Assembly (NCBI GenBank): GCA_005656395.1
Contig: SRSI01000003.1
Coordinates: forward strand, 186,001-250,000
Source: Strongyloides papillosus
Taxonomy: Eukaryota; Nematoda; Chromadorea; Rhabditida; Strongyloididae
Direction: 5' to 3'
DNA: 64,000 bases
The translations under genes were made by a program, and so were the position numbers. The notes below the pieces were generated by a model. The model made no database searches. It had not been told where the DNA came from and saw only the letters and a list, made by a program, of their open reading frames with translations. Of the stretch, positions 34,881 to 45,853 are shown in pieces (position 1 is the first letter of the stretch; every line of letters starts with the position of its first letter).

Positions 34881-36585
34881 ATGTTGTATAATTACACTAT
34901 TTGTTCTAAATCCCACGACCATAGGAATTATGCTCTGTATTCTACTAAATGTGGAGATGTAATGAGAATGCCTTGTTTAGAAGAGTGAGTAAATAAAAAC
35001 GGCAATTAAAATGGATTCAGCTGTTCTGTATGCCGTAAACCCTTTACTTCTTTGTGATTGACACCAAAGTTTTAATATATCGATACATGTAGGTTTAGAT
35101 ATTTTCCTTTATTATTTTGTTAGTATTTTAGTAATTAAAAAGTATCTTCGAGGATTCTGGGTATAGGTGCCTAGCGAGAATCATATATTGTAGGACTGTC
35201 TCTCAGGAAGGCTAAACATTGAAAGCATTCTTTTTATGGAAACAGGACATACAGAATTGAAAGAAAATATGATGATGAATTTTTCTGATGCTCATAATAG
35301 GCATGTTTTAGTTGCAGGTAATGACGATTATGAAGATGGTGAACCTCCAAGTTTTGTACGAATTTACAAAGGCATGGATATGGTTTATTATAGAAATTTT
35401 GGATCAAGTGATATTACTGCTGTAGCAATTAACAAATTCTGTGAGGATAAAAAAATTAATTCTATATGCTTTTTAGAGGATAAAAAAACAGCACTCATCC
35501 AAGACAACGTGGGAGTACACCTTAACTAGCCAAATTAAAACGCGTCAAACCTCTTGACTGGAATTTAGTTTATATGAATGTTTTTTTAAGAATCTTAACA
35601 TTTTATGTACATTTTAAGGCTTATTCTCGGAAATGACCTTTATTTTCAATACCATAGCTTAACTCAGAATGATAATATTCAATTTTTTGATCATTTTGTC
35701 TAGATAAATGCAAATAAAAATTCTTGTAAAAGTAAAAATAATATTTTTTTCTAAATGTGGTACAATTTATCAAATGTATATTAATACATTTAATGGCATC
35801 TTTAATTGTAATACCTATAGTAAAAGGCACAATGTTTTAGAGAACAAAATTATTTTATGAAAAATGACTTCATAAACTTATATATAATACCTAAAATATA
35901 TTTTTAACATTCATTTTAACAAAGAATTCTTCTTACAATAAAAATTTTGTTCAAAAGATAAAAAGTGTATGAAGTGATATTTTTAAGTTTATTCATAAAA
36001 ATTAAGTTGGTAGTTCACTTTTAACAAAAATCTCTTTAAATTTAATTTAAAAATGTGTTTAAAACAAAAATGAATAACTGATAAAGCATTTCATACAATT
36101 ATTATTCTATTAATCACGTAGTTTTTAAGATAAATATAGTAATGATAATATAAATTATCATAAATAACCCTTAAAAGTATAAAAAAAATGCTAAAACTAT
36201 ATAAAAACACCATATAAGCTAAATTTCAGTCAAGAGTTTTGACGCGTTTTAATTTGGCTAGTTAGGGTGATCCCACAACGTGGTATATTTTCTTTACGTA
36301 TTGATGAAAATGTTATGTAAAGCTACACTAGCTTTATTGGGTTAGTATGTACTTACCCTTTCATATATTCATTCATTCAAATGAAAAAAATGATATGGTT
36401 CAAGTGCACTCTGTAAATGATTGTTTTAAAGTTGTAGGCAAAAAAGGAATTAGAAGATTAAGTGTTTGCAGTAGCATTTTGGCAATTGAGAATCCAATGG
36501 TCATTCATTTAATGGTGACAAAAATTTCAATGTGTTAATATTTTCTGATCGGTTTAGAACGTTGGACTACTACATTGTAATATAA
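34881..36585 (+). pseudogene. RFWD3-like pseudogene e, split by a transposable element
   Basis: A degenerate RING exon starts at 34881 (ATGTTGTATAATTACACT...; a conserved YSTKCGD replaces KCGH) and has in-frame stops. Exon-2 pieces at about 35150-35500 read CLSGRLNIESILFMETG and MNFSDAHNRHVLVAGNDDYE, with an internal deletion between NKFCED and KKINSICFLED. The 762-bp element at 35513-36274 interrupts the gene at the codons corresponding to GEC-IFSLRTD. After it, IFSLRIDENV and the C-terminal region (EKNDMVQVHSVNDCFKVVGK...) remain, with a further deletion in between. Clearly dead. Confidence 0.9.
35513..36274. mobile_element. 762-bp TIR element with 9-bp target duplication
   Basis: The 9-mer ACAACGTGG occurs directly on both sides (35504-35512 and 36275-36283). 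The left end reads GAGTACACCTTAACTAGCC and the right end, inverted, GGGATCACCCTAACTAGCC. Inverted repeats continue for about 70 bp (AAATTAAAACGCGTCAAA, then CTCTTGACTG). The interior is AT-rich without a transposase, so the element is non-autonomous. A 9-bp duplication points to Mutator-like, Merlin-like or related families rather than Tc1/mariner; assignment is open. Confidence 0.9.
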
Positions 36586-37318
36586 AACAGCGATTTAGCA
36601 TTTTTCTACCATAAACAAAATGCTTTTTTAATAAAATTCTTTTTCTTGAAATGTGTTCATTATCTCTGTAAAAATTCCAGATTTATGTATAAAAAGCGAA
36701 TGAAAAACTGTTCTTCGAAGTCAATATTTCTGTTAACTTTTATTTTTTTATTAATATCTAACAAAAAATGTTTTACTATATCTAAATAAATCAGATATTT
36801 CTCCATATTTATTTTTCTCATCAAAATGATATTCACAAAAACGTATTTTTCTCGCTTTACCGATATTATAAATGTTGTACTTTTCATTTCACATACCACA
36901 ATTAGTTAATACCTTTAATAGCAAAACAAAGTTCAATATCTTATCTATGTAATTTGAAATATTAGACTAATTTCTAAAGGAGAAAAAAATTTTCCAATCA
37001 CTTAATAAAATCATAATCTGGGTCTAAAGGTCATATATAATTTATGGTAATATATAGAAAATTACGACATACTTTGTGCTTTTCAAACATTCATCCATGC
37101 TATTTCAAAAGTATTTAAATGAAACATTTATATAACCAAGAGATATTTTATTTTCGTTACCTTTCTACATTTTAAAAATATTTAAGGAAATTATATGTTT
37201 GAAAATATCCTTGAGCCGAATATTTTATAATTTTAATTGTCGATTTTTAGATTGTTAATTTTTAAGTGAAAGTAAATATTATTTGTATTTTTCGTTTTAA
37301 CGCATGATTTTTTTTCAG
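36586..37318 (+). repeat. Array spacer
   Basis: Spacer of the array type, ending TTTTTTTTCAG before the ATG at 37319. It lacks the TGATAA pair seen upstream of members b-d. Confidence 0.6.
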
Positions 37319-38754
37319 ATGCCATTCAGGTGTGGAATTTGTTCTGAAGCTTATACTTCTAATGGTTCAGATCATGCTTTATGTTCTACCAAATGTGGGC
37401 ATTTATTTGGAAAACGTTGTTTAGAAAAATGGATCAATGAAAATAGTGTTGATGGTGAATGTAAGTGCCCTATTTGTAGCCAGTTTGTACGAGAATATCA
37501 CCCAATTCACGATGTTCCAAATCAGGTAATTTTAAATTAAATTTTAAATATTATATTTAGTATTTTAGCTTCTAGAAGTTACATCAGATGATGGTAAAAA
37601 TAAGTGCCGAAGTGAAGATGACGTAATGCGGCAATACGTCTTGGGAACATTAAAAGAAACGCACTTTTTCATGAAACAAAGTAATAAAGGAAGACAGGAG
37701 TTGGACAATATCTTCATTAATTTCTTTGATGCCTACAATGGTTACATTTTAATCATCGAGTCTCCATCTATTACAAAATCAAATACAATTTCTTTTCTTA
37801 AAATTTATGAAGGCGACACCATTTGCTATATCAAACAATTTAAATCAGCTTGTATTACTGCTGTAGCCATTAACAAATGTTGTGAAGATAGTCTTGAATT
37901 TTGTCTTGGTTTCAAAAATGGGGTTATACTCAACACTGTAATTTCTTTATCTAATAGAGTTCATCGAACCCCACATGAGAGTATATTTTTTAATGAAAAG
38001 AAAGAAATTAACTCAATATGTTATTTAGGATATAACAATATTGTATACTCAGTTGGGGATTCTCGTGTATTTAATATATTTAATATACACGTTGATTGTA
38101 TTCATTTAAAGAAAAATTGGTTCGAAAATGCTACCGTTAAATTAAAAACTGTAACTAATTTAAAAGTAGTAAATGATAGCACCTTATTTGGATTAATGAA
38201 CGACAAAATTTATGTTTTCGGAAAAAATACAGTCCCTTATGAAATTTATTCTGAGAAAGATTTACTACTTACTAGCTTTGAGTATGACTCCCTTTTAAAA
38301 AATGATGTTGATAAATAGTTCAAAATTTGAAGACAGAGATCACCCTCCTAGAATATTAAAACCTGTTTTACTTGGTATAAAAGAAAAACATACTTATGAA
38401 ACTGAAGGCTGTACAAGAAGAACATACATTAAAAATGATATTGAAAATTTCCTAAAAGATTATTACGATTTTCTTCCGTTTGATGGCTCATTGCCAATTT
38501 TTACGGAAAGATGTGGCAAAAATTTCACTTATACTTTCATACCAGACTTAAAGAATGACACAATCAGGGCATATGATGTAAATAATGGTTTTACAGAACT
38601 TGCGAATTATAAGGAATCTAATAATTTAAATATCTGTACTCGTATTTCTGCTCTTAATAAACCACAACTTATTACTCCAATGATGCTAAAAATTCCAATT
38701 GTTGTGGTATTTGGATTTAATTTTAAAATATATAATTTTTATACTTTCATATAA
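37319..38754 (+). pseudogene. RFWD3-like RING + propeller gene f, intact except one frameshift
   Basis: Exon 1 (37319-37525) encodes a complete RING (CGICSEAYTSNGSDHALCS, KCGHLFGKRCLEKW, CPIC), followed by a 43-bp phase-0 intron and exon 2 from 37569. The frame runs to a TAG at 38316-38318, while the family sequence continues in another frame from about 38302 (MMLINSSKFEDRDHPPRIL...) to 38754 with the normal end NFYTFI. The shift falls near TTTTAAAAAATG (about 38293-38304), a run where a one-base error is plausible. So this is either a young pseudogene or a sequencing error in a functional gene. Confidence 0.8.
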
Positions 38755-39464
38755 AAAGTTGGGTTCAGATGACATTAATGTAATGATCTTTTTTAAATAA
38801 AATTTTTTTTTTAAATGTGTTCATTGTTTCTCTTAAACTGCCAGGTTTATGTATAAAAAAACAAATGAAAAACTATCTTTCGATATCAATATGTCCATCA
38901 ACTTGTATTTTTTACATTAATAAACTAGTAAAAAATGTTTTTTTATATTAAAAAAAGTCAGATATATTTTTATATTTATATTGCCTTCAAAATAATACTT
39001 GCAAAAACATATATTTATTAATTTATCACTTTTATCAACTTCCCAGTTATATTCACATAACATTTATTTAATACCTTGAATAGCAGAACAAAGTCCAATA
39101 TTTTGTGTATACAACGTTATTTATTGGGTTAATTTCCAAAGGAGAAAAAAAATTTTAACCATTCAACAAAAGCATCATTTTCCAGAAAGAGTTTACATGA
39201 TTTAAGGTATAATATGTAAAATTACGAAATACTCTGTTTTTCCCACCTTTCAATGTTGGTATTTCGTTTAAATAGAACAATTAGATTACCAAAAGACTTT
39301 TACCTTTGTAAACTTTCTACATTTAAAGTGTATTTAAAGAAAGTGAATGTATTAAAATGTCATTTAGTGTAACTTTTTTCTAATTTAATTGTCAATTTGA
39401 ATGTAGTTAATTCATTGAGTGAAATATAAATATCAATTGTACCTTTTTAACGTATTTTTTTCAG
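38755..39464 (+). repeat. Array spacer
   Basis: Similar to the spacers before members f and i (for example 43290-44004). It ends in TTTTTTTCAG at the next start. Confidence 0.6.
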
Positions 39465-39836
39465 ATGTCATTTAGGTGTGTCATTTCTACCGAAGATAAT
39501 ACATCTAATAATACAGAACATACCTTATGTTCTACTAAATGCGGCCACCTTTTTGGGAAATCTTGTTTAGAAAGATGGGTACGTCGACAAAACAACCCAG
39601 ATAAATTCAAGTGTCCTGCATGCTGTAAGGGAGTACTTGATAATGATTGCCATCTAATTTACGACGTTCCAGATGAGGTAGTTTTAAATAAAATCAAATT
39701 TTAAATATTTTATATGGTGTTTTAGGTTTTAAAATTACATCAGATGATATTGATGATAAATGCAAGAATGAAGATGATGTAACAAGAAGATGTGTTTTGG
39801 GAAAACTAAAAGGAAAGCACTTCTTTATTGAATAAA
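39465..39836 (+). pseudogene. Truncated RFWD3-like RING gene g
   Basis: Exon 1 (39465-39677) reads MSFRCVISTEDNTSNNTEH; the second RING Cys is replaced (CVIS instead of C-x2-C), while KCGHLFGKSCLERW and CPAC remain. The intron has the usual position (GTAGTT at 39678, TTTTAG before 39726). Exon 2 is out of frame by a one-base deletion at its start (family ATTTTTGAAATTACA versus GTTTTAAAATTACA). It continues ITSDDIDDKCKNEDDVTRR to a TAA after HFFIE, and the remaining propeller is lost. The duplicated block found also at 25787 follows. Confidence 0.85.
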
Positions 39837-39891
39837 ATATTGAAAAATAAAAAGTTAAGAGGGTAGAGGAGTTTTACTTTGACCGACCCTT

Positions 39892-40450
39892 ATTTTAATA
39901 GTTGTCATTTAAAAAAATTTTTTTTGTATTTTTTTAATGTATATATTGTATTTAGTTTGTTAATGTATATGCTGTATTTAAAATGTTTAATGTATATAAT
40001 TGTATTTATTGTATATATGTGTTTAATATAATTAATAAAATTATTAAACAATCTCGCGATTTTTAAAAAAAATTTTTAAGTTGAAAAATTGCCCAAACGA
40101 TAGTTTTTTGTACAGGCAAAAGTTATTATATTTTCTTTAATTGAGTATAACAAAATATTTTTTCTTTTCACGTCAATATATGGTTGTAAGTCTATCAATT
40201 GTTTATGTATAAAATTGACTATTTATCAAATGGTTCTTTACTTAACGACTACAGCTTAATTAATAAAAATATTGTTCGAAATGTAAGCAAAGAAAATGAA
40301 TGCTGCAAATAGAATTCTTCAGATGCTACAAACTCCTTTTAAATATGGTAATTTATCATTAAATATAAAAAAAAACCTTTCGTAGCAAATTTAATGCTTC
40401 ACTTAGTTTTTAAAGAAGAGGCCGCTAAACTAAAATTTATTCTATAATTA
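39892..40450 (+). repeat. Duplicated block that replaces a gene 3' end (copy 2)
   Basis: This matches 25787-26335, with a small internal expansion of a TGTATATATTGTATTT-like unit near 39930-39985. As in copy 1, it follows a truncated RING gene and leads into ordinary array spacer. Confidence 0.8.
40296..40446 (+). CDS. Possible mini-gene or captured exon inside the duplicated block (copy 2)
   Basis: The 52-nt first exon (MNAANRILQMLQTPFKY and the first base of the next codon) is identical to copy 1 at 26178. The second exon again gives EEAAKLKFIL with a synonymous difference. See the copy-1 entry for alternatives. The short length and non-consensus AAAG acceptor keep confidence low. Confidence 0.3.
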
Positions 40451-41831
40451 TAATCATTTTTAAATAAAATATATCTTTCTCAAAATATGTTTATTATTTC
40501 TATTGAACTGTTAGATTTATGTATAATAAGAAGAATTTGAAAAATTGTTTACGGATCAGTATGTCCGTTGGCTTGTATTTTTTATATTGGTAATTATCAA
40601 GAAATGTTTTTGCATTTAAAATAATCAGATATTTTCCATATTTATATTGTTCTCAAAGTAATATTCACAAAAGAATATATCTACATTTTAATAATTTTAT
40701 CACTTTTCTACTTTTCATTCACATAAGAATTATTATATTTTTTGATTAACAGAATGAAGTTCAATATTTTATTTATCAATGTTATTTATCAAATTAATTT
40801 CTAAAATAGAAAAAAATTTTTTAATTATTCAATGAAGTTATGATCTTAGTTTGAAGATCACTTATAATTTATGGTAAAATATAAAAAATTACAAATTATT
40901 TTGTTGTTTTTTAAATTATTTAGTAGTTGCGCCTATAAAAACTTGCATAAATAATCAGTTCTTATTTTTTTAAATTAGGTTGGAAATTATGTTTTAAATT
41001 TTGGCTATATTTTTTTAATATTTACTTATTTTAATTATGTCTAACAAAGTTTACTTTAATATTATTCAATAAAATTTGCATAGGTATGATATTTAAAGTG
41101 GTTTTGAACTGTAAATTTAGAATCCTAAAAGATTTATCGCTTTGTTACTTTTAACGTTTTGAAAATACTAAACAAATGAATAAAAGGGAAATCATGAAAA
41201 ATAATATGTAGTGACTGCCCACAAGAATGTTTATATTCCCAAGAATGAATAAAATAACAAAGGGGTTAGAACAGTATACAAATGTGTAGAAATGCCAGAA
41301 AATTTAGTAATTATTACATGTATATATTTAATACGTGTTTTTCTTTTTCTTGTAATTTTAATAAACTACTTTATTTATTTGCGTCCACTTTCTACTGGTA
41401 GCCACAACGAATGTCACATTCAATAGAAACTTCTGAAAAAATTTAAATATGTATAAGCATAATTCTTTTTTAATTCATATTTTTTTTGCTTGTTTGCAAT
41501 ATCATCATTTATGTGTTTTAGATATGTAAAAGTAAAAAAAAATGATGTAGTAAAAAGGGGATACCAAAGTTTGAGATGATGAGTAATTTATAAACAATAA
41601 ATATCGATATTTTATCATTTACAATTATCGTTATTGAAATGACTCATACTCAATGTGTTATCAACATAAATTCTATCATATAAATTTTATCATTTACATT
41701 TTTTTAATGTATAAGTATCTGAAAATACTATTGAAAATATAATTTCCTGATTTTATAATATGTATAATTAATTATAAAGTGAAATTTAAATTTCAATAAC
41801 GCTATTTGTGATTACGTATGATTTTTTTCAG
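40451..41831 (+). repeat. Array spacer upstream of pseudogene h
   Basis: Similar to 26336-27427 but interrupted at about 41201-41410 by extra sequence. It ends GTATGATTTTTTTCAG before the ATG at 41832. Confidence 0.65.
41201..41410. mobile_element. ~205-bp insertion in a spacer, solo-LTR-like
   Basis: Alignment with the corresponding spacer at about 26980-27010 shows that the sequence from TGTAGTGACTGCCC (41207) to GTAGCCACA (41406) is extra. It starts TG, ends CA, is less AT-rich than its surroundings and contains AATAAA-type signals, as a solo LTR would. A clean target duplication is not visible, so the call is tentative. Confidence 0.4.
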
Positions 41832-43287
41832 ATGCCAGTCTTTTGTATGATTTGTACTGAAGCATGTACTGGTAAAGGCACAGAGCATGCCTTATGTTCT
41901 ACCAAATGTGGTCATTTATTTGGAGAATCTTGTTTTCAAAAATGGTTACGTCAAGAAATCGAGCCAAATCAAATTTAAATACTGTCCAACTTGCCTTATG
42001 ATTGTAGATGATAATGATTGCCATCCTATTTATGATTTTCCAAAGGAGGTAATTTTAAATTAAATCATATAATGTATTTTTTTATCATTTTAGCTTTTAG
42101 AAATTTCATTAGCTGATAATGAAGATGAATTCGATAGTGAAGATGATGCAATGAGACAATATCTTCAAGGAATATTAAAAGAAAAGCTCTGTTACAATGA
42201 AAAAGTGATAGGATGAATGGTTTTAAAAGTTTCCTCGAAATTAATTTTTTTGATACTTTCAATGGGTATATTTTGGTTACTGCTTTTCACAATATGGTTT
42301 CTGGTCTTGATTCGTCTGTAGGAACCTCCTCTCTACATATTTTCAACGGTATCAAACTTCTCTATACAAGAAAATTTGAATCAGAACGTATTAGAAATGT
42401 AGCATTTAACAAATATTCTGAAGGCAATATTGAGTTTTGAATAATGGAATTATATACAACACAGTGTTATTTTTTCCTAATGAGGGACGTAGAACATTCC
42501 GTGAGACTATAGTAACTGAAGAAAATGACAAAATTGTTTCAATGTGTTATTCGGGAGGCAAGAATATTGTGTATTCAGTTGAAGATCATTCCGTATGCAA
42601 TATATTTAAAAAATGTATTGATCCCAAGCATTTAAAATAAATTGGCTGGAAAATGTGGAAGTTAAATTAGATATGGTACCGAATTTAAAAAGAATAAGTG
42701 ATCATACTCTATTAGGAATAATGAATGGAAAAATTTATGTTTTTCAAGAGAATAAAACCCCTTATGAAGTCTATTCTGAAAAATATTCTAGATTTATTGG
42801 CTTTGAGTACGATCCAATTATAAGTATAATATTAATAAGTGCTAGAATGGATAGAGATGTAGGTTCTAATCGTTCTGCAATGATAAAACTTATATTACGG
42901 AGTATAATAAAAAATTATACTTATGATGTCAATGACTGGGAAAGTGAAAAATACACTAGCTATCATATAATTTATTTTCATGATACTTTTTGTAATTCCA
43001 CATTATTTTTCAAATCACCTTTTATTGTTACACGAAGACGTAAAGAGAATTTTACCTTTATATTTGTACCAGATTGTAAATTTGGAGTACTCCGTGTATA
43101 TCTTGTAGATATTAATGGCTCAACCGAACTTTTGAGTGGAACAAAACTTAATCATTTGTATGATTGCATTGGTATTGTTGTTCTTGACAGACCAGTACTT
43201 TTTAATTCAAAAATTATAAAAGTTCCAATTGCAATAATATTTAAAACTTATTTTGTGGTTTTAAATTTCTATGGTTATATCGAATGA
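41832..43287 (+). pseudogene. RFWD3-like pseudogene h with several frameshifts
   Basis: Exon 1 starts at 41832 (MPVFCMICTEACTGKGTEHA..., KCGHLFGESC) and loses frame near 41970, just before the last Cys pair (CPTC, in another frame). The intron is in the usual place (42049-42093). Exon 2 begins LLEISLADNEDEFDSEDD and breaks near 42190, continues in a second frame (MNGFKSFLEINFFDTFNGYI, 42213-42440), in a third (NNGIIYNTVLFFPNEGR, 42437-42640) and in a fourth segment (42655-43287) with the family end NFYGYIE. At least four frame breaks make a product impossible. Confidence 0.9.
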
Positions 43288-44004
43288 GTTGAATCTGAAC
43301 GACTTTACTTTATTTTTTTATCAAAATATTTCTTTCTAAAATGTCTTCATTATTTCTATAAAATTGTCAGTTTACAGTATGTAAAAAAAACAACTAGAAA
43401 TTTGTTTTTTGAAATCAACATATCTGTTAACTCTTATTTTTTTATTGATAGATTAACAAAAAATGTTTTTTATATTTAAAGAATTTAGATAATTCTGATA
43501 TTTGTATTAGTTTCAGAATAATATCTACGAAACATATATTTTCCGCTTTACAAATTTTATAATTTTTGCATTTTTCATTCACACAACATCTATTTAATCC
43601 CTTGAATAACAAAATAAAGTCTAATATTTTGTCTACACAATGTTAATTATTAGATTCATTTCCAAAGGCGAAAAAAAATTCCTGACCATTCAACAAAGTC
43701 AACATTTTCCACTAGAGACTTTACATGATTTGAGGTATGATATACAAAATTATGGCATACTTTGTCCTTTCCCACCATTTAGTATTGGTATATCGAGAAA
43801 TTTTAAATGAAACAGTTAAATTAAAAAAAGACTTTTTCTTTTGTTACCTTTCTACATTCCAAAAGTATTTAAAGAAAGTGAATGTATTTTAATATCGTTT
43901 GGTGGAAATTTTTTATTTTAATTTCCAATTTAGGTGTAGTTTATCCTTTGAGTAAAAAACACAAATATCAACTGTACCTTTTTTTAACGTATGATTTTTT
44001 TCAG
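43288..44004 (+). repeat. Array spacer
   Basis: Spacer of the f/g/i subtype, ending AACGTATGATTTTTTTCAG at the start of member i. Confidence 0.6.
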
Positions 44005-45475
44005 ATGTCATTCAGGTGCTCTATTTGTTCAGAAGCATATACTTCTAATGGTACAGGACATTCTTTATGTTCTACCAAATGTGGCCACTTATTCGGGAAA
44101 TCTTGCTTATCAAGATGGGCATGTATAAAAAGTAAAAGAGGTAGATTTGAATGTCCTACATGCCGCGCAAATTTACGTATTACTGAATGCCATCGAATTT
44201 ATGATGTTCCGAATGAGGTAATTTTAAACTAATTTCTATAATATATTTTTTTTGTTTTTTTAGATTTTTGAAATTACATCAGATGGTAACGAAGGTAAAT
44301 GCAGGAGTGAAGATGATGTATTGAGACGATGTGCTTTTGGGACATTAAAAAACAAGCACTTTTTTATAAAACAAGATATTGAAAAAAATGAAGATTTGTT
44401 ACCATGCACTATTAAATATTGTGATGCTTCAAATGGGCATATTTTGATTGCTGGTTATTTCAAAAGTGATGAGGATAGCTCCAACACAATCTTCTTTCTA
44501 AAGATTTATGAGCGTGATCACCTTTGCTACAGTAGAAATTTTGGACCAACTAATATTACTGCTGTAGCACTTAACAAGAGTTGTGAGGATTCTCTTGAGT
44601 TTTGTATTGGTTTAGAAAATGGGATTATACAAAGCACAGTAATTTCAATTTCTAATAACGTTTATGGAACCCCTATTGAGACTGTAATTTTTAATGAAAA
44701 TAAAAAAATAGATTCCATGTGTTTTTTGGGGTACAATAATATTGTGTATTCAGTTGGTGATTCCCGTGTATCTAACATATTTAATATCCACATTGATCGT
44801 GTTGATTCAAAAAGAAATTGGTTTCAAAATGTTGAAGTTAAATTAGACACAGTAACTAATTTGAAAGCAGTAGATGATCATACTTTATTTGGAAGAATGG
44901 ATGACAAAATTTATGTTTTTGAGAAAAATAAAACCCCTTACGTACTTTGTTCTGAGGATAATATGAGTTTTATCAATTATGAATATGATCAAGCTACGAA
45001 TATTATGTCAATAAGTGCTTTACACTCTGCTGATGGAAATAATGTTTATGAGACTGCAAGACTTATTTTGCGTGGTATAAAAAAGAAGTATACCCGTGAC
45101 ACCAAAGGATGGAGAAGTAAAAAATACAGTACCCATAGCATTGGAGATTCCCAAGGAATGATTTTTGATTTCGAATCAATGTTTTTCGGATCAACTTCAA
45201 TCGTTACACAAAAAAATGTGAAAAATTCCACTTATACATTTACACTAGATCTTAAAAATAGAATACTCCAACCATATGCTGTAAATAATGGCTTTATAAA
45301 ACTTTCAAATGGTAAAAAAATTGGTTCTTTAAGTTGTTGTATTGGTATCATTGCTCTTGATAAACCAAATTTTTTCACTTCAAAAATGACAAGAATTCCA
45401 ATTGTAGTAATATTTGGAAATGGTTTTAGAATATATAATTTCTACAGTTCCATTGAGGGAGCCGAAACCAGGTGA
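44005..45475 (+). CDS. RFWD3-like RING + propeller protein, array member i
   Basis: Exons 44005-44217 and 44264-45475 with a 46-bp phase-0 intron; 474 aa. The RING is intact (CSICSEAYTSNGTGHSLCS, KCGHLFGKSCLSRW, CPTC, then CHRIYD). The propeller-like part shares LFGRMDDKIYVFEKNKTPYV and the late segment PIVVIFGNGFRIYNFYS with the family, and has a slightly longer C-terminal tail. It resembles members f and h more than b-d, so the array has at least two subclades. The open frame extends 41 codons upstream of the chosen ATG, but that ATG directly follows TTTTTTTCAG as in all members, so the upstream part is taken as outron. Confidence 0.86.
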
Positions 45476-45853
45476 CTTTAGCCTAAAGAAATTTTTATAT
45501 AAAATATATCTTATTAAAATGTATTCATTATTTCTCTAAAACTATGAAGTTTAAGTTATTTTAGGAAAAAGAAAATAATAATTTCTTTCCTAGAAATTAG
45601 AGTATTTTTTTAATTCATATTTCTTATATTAATAAAAAATTAATTAATGAAAAGTCTTTAAAAACAGAACAATAAAACAAAAGAACAAGCATAATTCTAT
45701 TTGTGAAAAAATATTGAACCCATTATGCAATATTCATTGTAATTAAAATAATTTGCATTTAAAAAAATATTATTCTGATTTTCATTTTATTTAAGAGCAA
45801 TAAAAATCATAAATTGTGTAATCTGTTTTCCTATTATATTATCCAGTACTATA
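45476..45853. other. Intergenic DNA between RING member i and the PP1-like gene
   Basis: AT-rich 3' flank of member i and promoter region of the phosphatase; no further feature. Confidence 0.5.

Noticed and set aside
43882..44004. 41-codon upstream extension of member i
   Set aside because: AT-rich, not shared by the other members, and followed by the conserved acceptor-plus-ATG.
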